Assembly: GCA_963851245.1 (NCBI GenBank)
Contig: CAWKOH010000007.1
Location: 310,001-374,000, forward strand
Direction: 5' to 3'
Origin: CAWKOH01 sp963851245
Lineage (GTDB): Bacteria; Actinomycetota; Acidimicrobiia; Acidimicrobiales; Palsa-688
DNA: 64,000 bases
Made by a program: the position numbers and the translations under genes
Shown here: positions 1 to 8,467 of the stretch, one piece after another
Numbering within the stretch: position 1 is the first letter of the stretch
Layout: each line of letters begins with the position of its first letter
Notes under the pieces: generated by a model
What the model saw: only the letters and a program-made list of their open reading frames with translations
What the model was told of the DNA's origin: nothing
The model's database searches: none

Positions 1-1
1 C

Positions 2-1735
2 TCCGGCCGGGCCCGCACCATCATGGAGCGGCGGGTAGGAGAGATCTACCGCGACTACCAGCAGCGCCTGGTTGGCGCTAACGCCATGGATTTCGACGAT
101 CTCCTGCTGGTCACGGTCAATCTTTTGCAGGCCTGCCCGGACGTGCTGGAGCATTACCGGAACCGGTTCCGTCACGTCCTGGTCGACGAGTACCAGGACA
201 CCAACCGGGCTCAGAACGAGTTGGTGCTCCTGCTGGGAGGTCTCCACCGGCAGGTGTCGGTGGTCGGCGACAGCGACCAGTCGGTGTACGGCTGGCGGGG
301 GGCCGACATCCGAAACATCTTGCAGTTCGAGGAGGCCTACCCGGACGCCACGGTCGTGGTTCTCGAACAGAACTACCGGTCCACGCAGGTAGTGCTCGAC
401 GCCGCCAACGCTGTGATCGCCAACAACGCCATGCGCAAACCGAAAGCGCTGTGGACCGAGCAGCGCGGCGGCCATCCGGTGGTGCGCTATTACGCCGAGG
501 ACGAACACGACGAAGGGTCGTGGCTGGCGTCCGAGGTCGTGAAGCTGCACCGGGCCGACGGCGCCGGCCGGGACAACGGCGAGAGGTACGAGTGGGGTGA
601 CGTCGCGGTCTTCTACCGAGCCAACGCCCAGTCGCGGGCGGTGGAGGAGGAGCTGGTTCGCAGGGACATCCCCTACAAGGTGGTCGGAGGAGCCCGGTTC
701 TACGACCGCCGAGAGATCAAGGACATGCTCGCCTACCTGCGCGCGGTGGCCAATCCGGAGGACGAGGTGTCCCTGAAGCGCATCGTCAACGTGCCCAAGC
801 GGGGCGTGGGCGATACCTCCCTGGCCCGGTTGGACAAGTGGGCTCGCGACCACAACGGTTCCTTTGCCCAAGCCGTCGCCGCGGCCGAAGCGGCGGGGGT
901 GACGGGCAAGGCGCTCGGCGGCCTGCGCGACCTCGACGGGCTGCTGACCGAGCTGAGGACGGAGAGCCAGGACATGGGGCCGGCGGGCCTGCTCGAGGCG
1001 GTGGCGGAGCGGACAGGGTACGCAGCCGAACTCATGGCGGAGCACACGGTCGAAGCGGCCGGCCGGCTCGAAAACATAGAGGAGCTCATCGGGGCTGCTC
1101 GCGAGGCCGAGGATCTCGACGCCTTCCTCGAGCAGGTCAGCCTCGTCGCTGACGTGGACGAAGTGGACGGAGACCCGTCGAAGGTGACCCTGATGACTTT
1201 GCACACGGCCAAGGGTCTGGAGTACCCGGTGGTGTTCATCATCGGCATGGAGGAGGGTGTGTTTCCTCACCTCCGGTCCCTCGGGGAACCCGAGGAGATG
1301 GAGGAGGAGCGCCGGCTCGCCTATGTCGGCATCACCAGGGCCAGGGAGCGCCTGTACCTTTCGAACGCCTGGTGCCGGAGCCTTTGGGGCCAGACCCAGT
1401 ACAACCCTCCGAGCCGATTCCTGAGCGAGATCCCCGAGGGGCTCATACGCACGGTCGAGGCGGGCAGGCGCGCCTCCGTGGGCCGCCTCGACGTGCGGGG
1501 CAGGGATCGCATCGTCGAGTCCGCCCTGCGCGGGGCCAAGACCGGTCCGGTGCACGGCACCGGTGCCGAGCTTCTGGGGCTCCGGGTAGGCGAGACCGTG
1601 GTTCACGCCAAATGGGGTGAGGGGGTGGTCATCGACGTGGGGGGGGAAGGCGATCGGGCCGAGGCCAGAGTGCGATTCCCGTCCGTGGGCGAGAAGCACC
1701 TGGCCCTGTCCCTGGCCCCCCTCAAGCGGGCCTAG
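2..1735 (+). CDS. pcrA: ATP-dependent DNA helicase UvrD/PcrA, 5' end outside the window
   Basis: SF1A 3'-5' DNA helicase of nucleotide excision and mismatch repair and of replication-fork upkeep. The frame is open to the window edge, so the Walker A part of domain 1A is missing and about 577 C-terminal residues remain. Visible motifs in order are II (VDEYQDTN), III (GDSDQSVYGWRGAD), IV (LEQNYRST), V (TLHTAKGLEYPVVF) and VI (YVGITRARERLYLS). The last 50 residues (VVHAKWGEGVV onward) form the Tudor-like C-terminal domain of PcrA, which binds RNA polymerase; this separates it from RecB-type relatives. The internal ATG at 23 is not a real start. The frame is intact throughout. Confidence 0.95.
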   Translation, partial: SGRARTIMERRVGEIYRDYQQRLVGANAMDFDDLLLVTVNLLQACPDVLEHYRNRFRHVLVDEYQDTNRAQNELVLLLGGLHRQVSVVGDSDQSVYGWRGADIRNILQFEEAYPDATVVVLEQNYRSTQVVLDAANAVIANNAMRKPKALWTEQRGGHPVVRYYAEDEHDEGSWLASEVVKLHRADGAGRDNGERYEWGDVAVFYRANAQSRAVEEELVRRDIPYKVVGGARFYDRREIKDMLAYLRAVANPEDEVSLKRIVNVPKRGVGDTSLARLDKWARDHNGSFAQAVAAAEAAGVTGKALGGLRDLDGLLTELRTESQDMGPAGLLEAVAERTGYAAELMAEHTVEAAGRLENIEELIGAAREAEDLDAFLEQVSLVADVDEVDGDPSKVTLMTLHTAKGLEYPVVFIIGMEEGVFPHLRSLGEPEEMEEERRLAYVGITRARERLYLSNAWCRSLWGQTQYNPPSRFLSEIPEGLIRTVEAGRRASVGRLDVRGRDRIVESALRGAKTGPVHGTGAELLGLRVGETVVHAKWGEGVVIDVGGEGDRAEARVRFPSVGEKHLALSLAPLKRA

Positions 1736-1799
1736 CGAACCGACGCCCGGCCGTCCCGGTTGGCCCTCGCCCCGCCCGACCTGCGAAAATCGGAGTCGA

Positions 1800-2218
1800 A
1801 TGGAGCGCACCTACAGGGTGGTAGTGGCCAAACCCGGCCTCGACGGTCACGATCGTGGGGCCAGGGTCATCGCCAGGGCACTCCGTGAGTCGGGCTTCGA
1901 GGTGATCTACACCGGGTTGCACCAGACGCCGGAGCAGATAGCCGAGACCGTCATCCAGGAGGATGCCGACGCGGTCGGGCTGTCGATCCTCTCCGGTGCC
2001 CACATGACCCTGTTCCCCCGCATCATCGAGGAGCTCAAGGTCAGGCAGGCCGGGGACGTGCTGGTGTTCGCGGGCGGGCATCATTCCCGAGGCCGATATA
2101 CGCGGAGCTCAAGGAGGCGGGCGTGGCGGAGATCTTCACTCCCGGTGCTCCGCTCGGCGACATCACCTCCTGGTTGGAGCAGGCACTGGACCGCAGGGAG
2201 GCCGCGGGCGTCGGCTGA
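1800..2218 (+). CDS. Cobalamin-binding subunit of an acyl-CoA mutase (B12-binding domain protein), frame disrupted
   Basis: Stand-alone B12-binding domain of the methylmalonyl-CoA or isobutyryl-CoA mutase type. It starts MERTYRVVVAKPGLDGHDRG and carries the DxHxxG motif (DGHDRG) that supplies the lower-axial His to cobalt, followed by the expected SILSGAHMTLFP segment. The frame breaks at about 2084 after VLVFAGG; one extra base there and another near 2100 restore the tail IIPEADI, AELKEAGVAEIFTPG, ending at the TGA at 2216. Corrected length is 138 residues, normal for the small subunit. The large mutase subunit is not in the window. The next gene, sucC, would use the succinyl-CoA such a mutase makes. 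The choice between methylmalonyl- and isobutyryl-CoA is open. Confidence 0.8.
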
Positions 2219-2268
2219 CGAGGCGGCCTTCTTTTACCCCCTTAGAACAAGAGCAAGCAGGAGCGAGC

Positions 2269-3425
2269 GTGGACCTCTTCGAGTATCAGGGCAAGCAGTA
2301 CTTCGCCCGGTTCGGCATTCCGGTATCCGCCGGAGGCGTGGCCGACACCGTCGACGAGGCAGTGGCCGAGGCGGACAAGGCCGGCTACCCGGTTGTGGTC
2401 AAGGCCCAGGTCCAGGTGGGCGGGCGGGGCAAGGCGGGCGGGGTCAAGCTGGCCGACGAACGCCGAGGAGGTTCGGCTGCACGCCGGCAACATCCTCGGC
2501 CTCGACATCAAAGGCCACGTGGTGCGCCGCCTCTGGGTGGAGCACGCATCCGACATCGCCAAGGAGTACTACGCCAGCTTCACGCTGGACCGGGCGGCCA
2601 AGAAGTACCTGGCCATGGTCTCGGCCAAGGGCGGCGTCGAGATCGAAGCCGTGGCCGAGGAGGACCCCGAGGCCATCGCCCGGCTGCACATCGACCCGTC
2701 GGTCGGTTTCACCGAGGCTGACGCACGCGGGCTGGTCGATGGGGCCGGGCTCGATCGCGAGGCCCGCGACGGAGCAGTCGACATCCTGATGAAGCTATAC
2801 CGCTGCTACGTGGAGGGAGACGCCGACCTGGTCGAGATCAACCCGTTGATCCTGACCCCGGAAGGCAAAGTGCACGCTCTCGACGCCAAAGTCACGCTCG
2901 ACGACAACGCCGTCGTTCCGCCATCCCGAGTGGGACGAGTTCCGCGACATCGACGAGTTCGACGAACGAGAGCGCCTCGCTCGCAGCAAGGGCCTCCAGT
3001 ACGTCGGCCTCGACGGATACGTGGGCATCATCGCCAACGGCGCCGGCCTGGCCATGAGCACGTGCGACGTGGTCAACCAGGTGGGCGGCAAGCCCGCCAA
3101 CTTCCTCGACATCGGCGGCGGCGCCAACGCCGAAGTGATGGCCAACGCCCTCGAGGTCATCAACTCCGACCCGAACGTGCGGGCCATCTTCATCAACATC
3201 TTCGGCGGCATCACCCGTGGCGAGGAAGTGGCCAACGGCATCGTCACAGGCGCTCGAGCGGGTCGAGATCGGAGCGCCGATGGTAATCCGCCTCGACGGC
3301 ACCAACGCCGAGGAGGGGCGAGAGATCCTGAAGACAGTCGAGTCGGACCGGGTTATCTCGTCGCCGACCATGTTGGACGCGGCCCGCAAAGCCGTGGAGC
3401 TGGCCCGGGAGGAGCAGGCAAGTGA
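2269..3425 (+). CDS. sucC: Succinate-CoA ligase (ADP-forming) beta subunit, frame disrupted by four indels
   Basis: Beta subunit of succinyl-CoA synthetase, the substrate-level phosphorylation step of the TCA cycle. The GTG start follows an AGGAG box and gives MDLFEYQGKQYFARFGIPVS, the ATP-grasp N-terminus, then VVKAQVQVGGRGKAGGVKL. Extra bases at about 2458, 2915 and 3248 and one missing base near 3414 break the frame. Removing them joins the family segments in order: NAEEVRLHAGNILG, EINPLILTPEGKVHALDAK, FRHPEWDEFRD, GLDGYVGIIANGAGLAMSTCD, NIFGGITRGEEVANGIV, LERVEIGAPMVIRLDGTN. The result is 384 residues, the usual SucC length. The stop lies 3 bases before sucD, consistent with coupling. Confidence 0.88.
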
Positions 3426-3428
3426 GCG

Positions 3429-4307
3429 ATGTTCGTGGACGAGAGCACCAAGGTCGTGGTTCAAGGTCTCACCGGAGGCCAGGGCCGCTTCCACGGCATG
3501 CGCAACAAGGCGTACGGGACCAAGGTCGTGGCCGGGGTCACGCCGGGCAAGGGCGGCCAGGACGTCGAGGGCATGCCGGTGTACGACACGGTGGCCGAAG
3601 CGGTAGCCGCCACCGGGGCCAACGCCAGTTTCGTCTCCGTCCCGCCGAAGGGGGCGGCCGCCGCCATCCTCGAGGCGGCGTCGGCAGGCATCCCGTTCAT
3701 CGTTTGCATCACGGAGGGCATCCCGGCCCACGACGAAGCTCGGGTTTACAACACGCTGGTCGACAAGTATCCCGGCACCCGCCTGCTCGGCCCGAACTGC
3801 CCCGGCATCATCAGCCCGGGCAAATGCAACATCGGCATCACTGCCGGCGAGATCGCCCTTCCGGGCGGCCCGGTGGGCATCGTCAGCCGGTCCGGGACGC
3901 TCACCTATCAGGCCCTCTACGAGCTGAAGCAGCTGGGCGTCGGCGTCACGACCTGCGTCGGTATCGGCGGCGACCCCGTGCCGGGAACGAACTTCGTCGA
4001 CTGCCTGGCCGCTTTCCAGGCCGACCCCGACACCAAGGCCATCGCCATGTTCGGTGAGATCGGCGGCTCGGAGGAGGAGAAGGCAGCCGAGTTCATCGGC
4101 AAGGAGGTGGACAAGCCGGTGGTGGCCTACATCGCCGGCGTCACCGCCCCGCCCGGCAAGAAGATGGGCCACGCCGGCGCCATCATCTCCGGGACCAAGG
4201 GTACGGCTCAGGCCAAGATGGAGGCGCTGGCCGCGGCCGGCGTGCATGTGGTCAACAACCCCACCGAGGCCGGCATCAAGATGGCGGAGATCGTCAACGA
4301 TATATAG
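3429..4307 (+). CDS. sucD: Succinate-CoA ligase (ADP-forming) alpha subunit
   Basis: Alpha subunit of succinyl-CoA synthetase, 292 residues and uninterrupted. It starts MFVDESTKVVVQGLTGGQG, with the CoA-binding Rossmann domain first (SVPPKGAAAAILEA, PFIVCITEGIPAHD, LLGPNCPGIISPGKCNIGI). The ligase domain carries the phosphohistidine loop KKMGHAGAIISGTKGTA; the His of GHAGAI is phosphorylated during catalysis. It follows sucC with a 3-base gap, so the two subunits are made together. It is intact although sucC just upstream holds four indels. Confidence 0.96.
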   Translation: MFVDESTKVVVQGLTGGQGRFHGMRNKAYGTKVVAGVTPGKGGQDVEGMPVYDTVAEAVAATGANASFVSVPPKGAAAAILEAASAGIPFIVCITEGIPAHDEARVYNTLVDKYPGTRLLGPNCPGIISPGKCNIGITAGEIALPGGPVGIVSRSGTLTYQALYELKQLGVGVTTCVGIGGDPVPGTNFVDCLAAFQADPDTKAIAMFGEIGGSEEEKAAEFIGKEVDKPVVAYIAGVTAPPGKKMGHAGAIISGTKGTAQAKMEALAAAGVHVVNNPTEAGIKMAEIVNDI

Positions 4308-4347
4308 CTGGTACACCGGGGCCCGGCCGGCGACTAGAAATAGCTCC

Positions 4348-4437
4348 ATGCTTAGCGGCCGCACCATCGTTATCGGGTTGGGTGTGCTCATCGTCGCCGG
4401 CGTGATCACGCTCCTCAGGCGCTCACGGAGCAGCTGA
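4348..4437 (+). CDS. Possible 29-residue single-span membrane peptide
   Basis: Short ORF 40 bases after sucD: MLSGRTIVIGLGVLIVAGVI followed by TLLRRSRSS. It is one hydrophobic helix of about 18 residues with a positive tail, the pattern of many small bacterial membrane peptides. There is no convincing Shine-Dalgarno sequence and no family is recognised. It could be chance coding in GC-rich DNA. Confidence 0.3.
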   Translation: MLSGRTIVIGLGVLIVAGVITLLRRSRSS

Positions 4438-4486
4438 ACCGCTCGGCGCGGCCGCACTCAGCCGGCCCGGAGAAGCGCCCTGCGTG

Positions 4487-4534
4487 CTTTGTGCTCGGTA
4501 GTTCATCATATATGGTGAACTACCGAGCACAAAG
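4487..4534. repeat. 48-bp near-perfect palindrome between convergent sucD and folD
   Basis: The two arms at 4487-4505 and 4516-4534 are perfect 19-base inverse complements reading CTTTGTGCTCGGTAGTTCA. The central ten bases also pair almost completely, with one G-U. The element sits between the 3' ends of convergent transcription units, where a bidirectional terminator is expected. Both strands end the stem in AAAG with no T run, so it is not a canonical intrinsic terminator. Its AT-rich centre contrasts with the surrounding GC-rich DNA. Confidence 0.8.
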
Positions 4535-4598
4535 ATAGCCTTTAATAGGATTAGGCTGCCAGGGGAGGGCCCCTACCGACGGATCCGGGCGGAACTGA

Positions 4599-5456
4599 CT
4601 ACAACCGCCGCTCCGCCGCCGCCACCGTGTTGCGCAGCAGCATGGCAATGGTCGTGACTCCGACCCCCCCGAGGCGAGGCGTGATCCACCCGGCTACCTC
4701 AGCGCAGGACTCGTCCACATCGGAGAGGGCCTTGCGCCCTTCCCAGGTAAGCCCACCCCCGACGACACAGGCGCCGGACCTGATCACGTCGGGGGTGATC
4801 ATGTTCGGGGACCCGGCCGCCCCGACGACGATGTCGGCCTGCCGGGTGTAGTCGGCCCAGTTGGGCACGCCGGTGTGGACGCTGGTCACCGCGGCGTTGG
4901 CGCCCGGCTCCTTGAGCGACAGCAACATCGACAAAGGCCGGCCCAGCGTCGGTCCCCGTCCGACTATCACCACATGGCGACCGGCGACCGGCACCTCGTA
5001 GTGGGCGAGCATGGACTTGATCCCGAGGGGCGTGCAAGGGCGGGGCGAAGCGGGATCGCCGAGGGCGAGCAGGCCCAGGTTGGTGGGGTGAAGCCCGTCG
5101 GAGTCCTTGGCGGGGTCGATGGCGCCCACGGCCTCGTTGAAGTCGAATCCGGGAGGTACCGGGTGCTGGATCAGATACCCGTCGACTGCGGGGTCGGCGT
5201 TGAGCTGGGAGACCGCCGCCAGCAGGTCACCCTGGGTGGAGCCGGCTGAGATCCGGATGTCGATCGACACCATGCCCACCTGCTCGCAGGCCTCATGTTT
5301 CTTCCGGACATAGCCGGCGCTGGCGGGGTCGTCGCCTACCAGGATGGTGGCCAGTCCGACCGACTTGCCGGCGGCGGCCAGCTTGGCCACCCGCTCGGTC
5401 ACGTCGAGGATCACTGCGTCGGCGACAGGTGCTCCGGGCATCAGGATGGCGCTCAA
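4599..5456 (-). CDS. folD: Bifunctional methylenetetrahydrofolate dehydrogenase / methenyltetrahydrofolate cyclohydrolase
   Basis: Interconverts 5,10-methylene-, methenyl- and 10-formyl-tetrahydrofolate, supplying the 10-formyl-THF used by PurN and PurH just upstream. A TTG start at 5456 giving MSAILMPGAPVADAVILD is chosen because the N-terminus then matches the family and the length is 285 residues; an internal ATG would cut five residues. Visible features are the YVRKK segment with the catalytic Lys, DGYLIQHPVP, DGLHP, PCTPLG, and an NADP-site loop GRGPTLGRP. The last reads GRGPTLG where most homologues have GRSxxVG. The start overlaps the purH stop (TTGA), so translation is probably coupled. 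Confidence 0.94.
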   Translation of the reverse strand: MSAILMPGAPVADAVILDVTERVAKLAAAGKSVGLATILVGDDPASAGYVRKKHEACEQVGMVSIDIRISAGSTQGDLLAAVSQLNADPAVDGYLIQHPVPPGFDFNEAVGAIDPAKDSDGLHPTNLGLLALGDPASPRPCTPLGIKSMLAHYEVPVAGRHVVIVGRGPTLGRPLSMLLSLKEPGANAAVTSVHTGVPNWADYTRQADIVVGAAGSPNMITPDVIRSGACVVGGGLTWEGRKALSDVDESCAEVAGWITPRLGGVGVTTIAMLLRNTVAAAERRL

Positions 5457-6964
5457 TGCTGGAACTGCCTCTCTCCCGTGAACACCATGACCAGCCCGTG
5501 CTCGTCGGCGGCGTCGATGACTTTGGGGTCGTTCACCGAACCCCCTGGCTGTATTACGGCCGCCACGCCGGCCGCCGCGCAGGCGTCCAGACCGTCCCGG
5601 AACGGGAAGTACGCGTCGCTGGCCGCTGCTCCGCCCTTGGCCCGGCCGTCGGCCCGGGCCGTGGCGATCTCTCCCGGGGTGACCCGGTTCTGCTGGCCGC
5701 CGCCGATCCCGACCGCCATGCCGCCGGCGGCCATGACGATGGCGTTGGACTTGACCCAGGCGCACACCCGCCAGGCCAGTTCCATGTCCCGCCAGTTCTC
5801 GTCTGTGGGTTGGGCCTTGGTCACCACCCTCCATTGGTCTCGCTTGCTGGCGAACACGTAGGGGTCTTGCACCAGCCACCCCCCGCTGATCTGGCGCAGG
5901 TGCCAGCGGTCTTCACTGGGCGGCGGGGCAGCCAGCACTCTCATGTTTTTTCGCTTGGCGGCGAACAGCTCCAGGGCGCCGTCGTCGTAGCCCGGCGAGA
6001 CGAGGACGTCGGCTTTGGCGTTGGCGACTATCTCCGCCGCCACCGATTCGGTGACCGGGGCGTTCAGGGCCACGATCCCTCCGAATGCGGACATGGGGTC
6101 GCACTCGAAGGCCCGGTCGTAGGCGGCGAGCACGTTGTCGGACACGGCCGCCCCGCAAGGGTTGGCGTGCTTGACCACGACCGCTGCCGCCGGGCCCAGC
6201 GAGGCCAGCTGGTGGACCAGCCGCCAGGCCGCGTCGGCGTCGTACAGATTGAGATACGAAAGCTCCATTCCCCCGTACTGGACGACCTCGTCCCACCAGC
6301 TCAGCCGGCCCACCTCCCGGTAGCGGGCGCCCCGCTGGTGGGGGTTCTCGCCGTAGCGGAGGGTCTGGGCCTCTTCGAGCGACAGGTGGAGGGTCGCGGG
6401 CAGCCCTTCTTTGCCGGTCTGCTCGGTGAACCAGTTGGCGATGGCGGCGTCGTAGGCGGCGGTGTGGGCGAAGGCGGCCGCGGCCAGGCGCAAGCGCAGT
6501 TCGCCCGACAGGGCGCCGTCTCGCCGCAGCTCGTCGAGCACAGCCGGGTACTCGTCGGGGTTCACGACCGAGCCTACGTGGGCCCAGTTCTTGGCTGCGG
6601 CCCGCACCATCGTCGGGCCTCCTACGTCGATGAGCTCGATCGAGGGCTGGCTCCGGAACGGGTAGAGGTTGCACACCACCATCCCGATCGGCTCGATCCC
6701 CTGGCCGGACAGATCGGCCAGGTGCTCGGGGTTCGAGAGGTCCGCCAGCACTCCGCCGTGCAGCTTGGGGTGCAGAGTCTTGACCCGGCCGCCGAGCATC
6801 TCGGGCGCTTCGGTGACCGATTCGACGGTGGCGTGAGGTATGCCCGCCTGGTTCAGGGCGGCGGCGGTGCCGCCACTGGCGATCAGTTCGTGGCCCAGTT
6901 CGACCAGGCCGCGGGCGAACTCCTCCAATCCGGTCTTGTCGTACACCGACAATAGGACCCTCAT
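5453..6964 (-). CDS. purH: Bifunctional AICAR transformylase / IMP cyclohydrolase
   Basis: Catalyses the last two steps of IMP synthesis. The 503-residue protein starts MRVLLSVYDKTGLEEFARGL, the MGS-like cyclohydrolase domain (about residues 1-140) with GGRVKTLHPKLHGG. The transformylase domain includes LRYGENPHQRGA and the catalytic VVKHANPCGAAV. The C-terminal VNDPKVIDAADEHGLVMVFT is normal. The ATG at 6964 overlaps the purN stop as ATGA and the 3' end overlaps folD, so purN-purH-folD form one tightly coupled operon for purine synthesis and its folate cofactor. The frame is intact. Confidence 0.97.
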   Translation of the reverse strand: MRVLLSVYDKTGLEEFARGLVELGHELIASGGTAAALNQAGIPHATVESVTEAPEMLGGRVKTLHPKLHGGVLADLSNPEHLADLSGQGIEPIGMVVCNLYPFRSQPSIELIDVGGPTMVRAAAKNWAHVGSVVNPDEYPAVLDELRRDGALSGELRLRLAAAAFAHTAAYDAAIANWFTEQTGKEGLPATLHLSLEEAQTLRYGENPHQRGARYREVGRLSWWDEVVQYGGMELSYLNLYDADAAWRLVHQLASLGPAAAVVVKHANPCGAAVSDNVLAAYDRAFECDPMSAFGGIVALNAPVTESVAAEIVANAKADVLVSPGYDDGALELFAAKRKNMRVLAAPPPSEDRWHLRQISGGWLVQDPYVFASKRDQWRVVTKAQPTDENWRDMELAWRVCAWVKSNAIVMAAGGMAVGIGGGQQNRVTPGEIATARADGRAKGGAAASDAYFPFRDGLDACAAAGVAAVIQPGGSVNDPKVIDAADEHGLVMVFTGERQFQH

Positions 6965-7550
6965 GCTGTCGCTCCTCTTTCTTGTAAATGCTCCATAAAA
7001 AGACGGATCGTCTCCGGGTACAGCCGCCGCTCGACCACTTTGATCCTCTCGTGCAGAGTCTCCTCGGTGTCGCCCGGTTCTACCCGCACCGGTTCCTGAG
7101 CCAGGATGGGTCCGGCGTCGACCTCCTCGGTCGCTATGTGCACTGTCGTGCCGGTCACCTTCACGCCCAGTTCAATGGCGTCACGCACAGCGTGCCAGCC
7201 CTTGAAGGCCGGCAAGAGGGCCGGATGGGTGTTGAGAATCTTCCGGCATAGACGTCGAAGATCGGGGGGGCCAGGACCGTTCCGAAACCGGCCATGGCGA
7301 CCACGTCGATCTGGTGCCTTTTCAACGCTTCCACTACCCGGTGGGTGTAGGCGACCCGGTCGAACTCCAGGCCGTAACTCTCCCGCTCGACCACCTCTGT
7401 CGTCACACCGGCGCCGCCGGCCAGCTCTGCGGCCGGGCAGGTCCGGTCGAGTATCACCGCCGCGACGGTGAGGCCGGCGTCCAGCATGGCGCCCAGGATG
7501 GTTCCGGTGCCCGACGCCAGAACACCCAGGCGAGGTGGATCCGCAATCAC
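6961..7550 (-). CDS. purN: Phosphoribosylglycinamide formyltransferase, one frameshift
   Basis: GAR transformylase, the third step of purine synthesis, using 10-formyl-THF. The N-terminus MIADPPRLGVLASGTGTILG contains the phosphate-binding SGTGT loop. After VYAGR the frame is lost near 7240; restoring one base in the GAAGATTC tract gives RILNTHPALLPAFKGWHA, which holds the catalytic Asn and His. The downstream fragment continues IATEEVDAGPILAQEPV with the third catalytic residue, Asp. Corrected length is 196 residues, typical for PurN. It is first gene of the operon, divergent from metF with 36 bases between starts. Confidence 0.9.
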
Positions 7551-7586
7551 AAGATGACGCTAGCCCAAAGGCCGTAACCTGCAGCG

Positions 7587-8453
7587 ATGGCCCCGATAGC
7601 CGAGGTGCTCGCTTTAGGGCGCACCTACTCGTTCGAGTTCTTCCCTCCCAAAGACGACGCCGAGCACGCCCGCTTGGTCGAAACGCTCATGGAGCTGCAG
7701 CCGCTCCGGCCCTCCTTCGTGTCGGTCACCTACCGGGGCGGTCGTTCCTCGCGACAGCGGACCCACGATCTGGTTGTCGGGATGCTGCGCACCACCACGT
7801 TGACTCCGATGGCCCATCTGATCTGCGCCGCCCACACCCGCCTCGAGCTGGCCGAGATCCTGGTGGACTTCCGCAAGGCCGGGATACAGAACCTCATGGC
7901 GCTGGGGGGCGACCCCCCGACCGATCCCGACGCGGCCGAGGGAGAGTTGATCCACGCTGTCGAGCTGGTGGAGCTGGCCCGAGCCATCGGGGGTTTCTGC
8001 ATCGGGGTGGCCGCCCACCCCGCCGGCCATCCGAAGTCGCCGGATCTCAAGTCGGACCGGGATTTCCTGGCCGAGAAGATGCGATTGGCCGACTTCGCCG
8101 TGACTCAGTTCTTCTTCAAGCCCGAGGAGTATCTCTCGCTGGTTGACGACCTGGTTGCCCGGGGCGTGGACAAACCCGTGGTCCCGGGGATCATGCCGGT
8201 CACCAGCCTGGACGCCATTCCCCGCCGGGCCCAGATGGGGGCTGCCGTTCCGCCGGACCTCGTGGCCGAGCTGGAGCGGGCGGGCGACCGTGAATCGGTG
8301 CGGCGGGTGGGCATCGAACAGTCCACCCGGCTGTGCCAGGTCCTGCTCGAAAAGGGCGCCCCGGGGTTGCACTTCTACACGCTCAACCGTTCATCGGCGA
8401 CGAGGGAGATATACGAGAACCTGGGACTGACCGTCGACCGTAAACCGACCTAG
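7587..8453 (+). CDS. metF: 5,10-methylenetetrahydrofolate reductase
   Basis: Flavoprotein that reduces methylene-THF to 5-methyl-THF for methionine synthesis. The 288-residue TIM-barrel protein has the family signatures YSFEFFPPKDD near the N-terminus (its Glu is the catalytic acid), FVSVTYRGGRSSRQRT, LMALGGDPP, FCIGVAAHPAGHP, FAVTQFFFKPEEY and PGIMPVTS, and ends GAPGLHFYTLNRSSATREIY. It is divergent from the purN-purH-folD operon, so opposing one-carbon genes share a very short promoter region. The frame is intact. Confidence 0.96.
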   Translation: MAPIAEVLALGRTYSFEFFPPKDDAEHARLVETLMELQPLRPSFVSVTYRGGRSSRQRTHDLVVGMLRTTTLTPMAHLICAAHTRLELAEILVDFRKAGIQNLMALGGDPPTDPDAAEGELIHAVELVELARAIGGFCIGVAAHPAGHPKSPDLKSDRDFLAEKMRLADFAVTQFFFKPEEYLSLVDDLVARGVDKPVVPGIMPVTSLDAIPRRAQMGAAVPPDLVAELERAGDRESVRRVGIEQSTRLCQVLLEKGAPGLHFYTLNRSSATREIYENLGLTVDRKPT

Positions 8454-8467
8454 CCGGCGGCGGCGCC

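Noticed and set aside
1617..2789. 390-residue ORF spanning the pcrA 3' end, the B12 subunit and sucC
   Set aside because: Only codons 1800 to about 2084 match a protein family; the rest is out-of-frame reading of flanking genes.
2892..4457. 521-residue minus-strand ORF opposite sucC-sucD
   Set aside because: It is the shadow of GC-rich coding DNA; composition is Asp/Gly/His/Arg-rich without any motif.
5429..6955. 508-residue plus-strand ORF opposite purH
   Set aside because: Shadow frame of an unmistakable purH.
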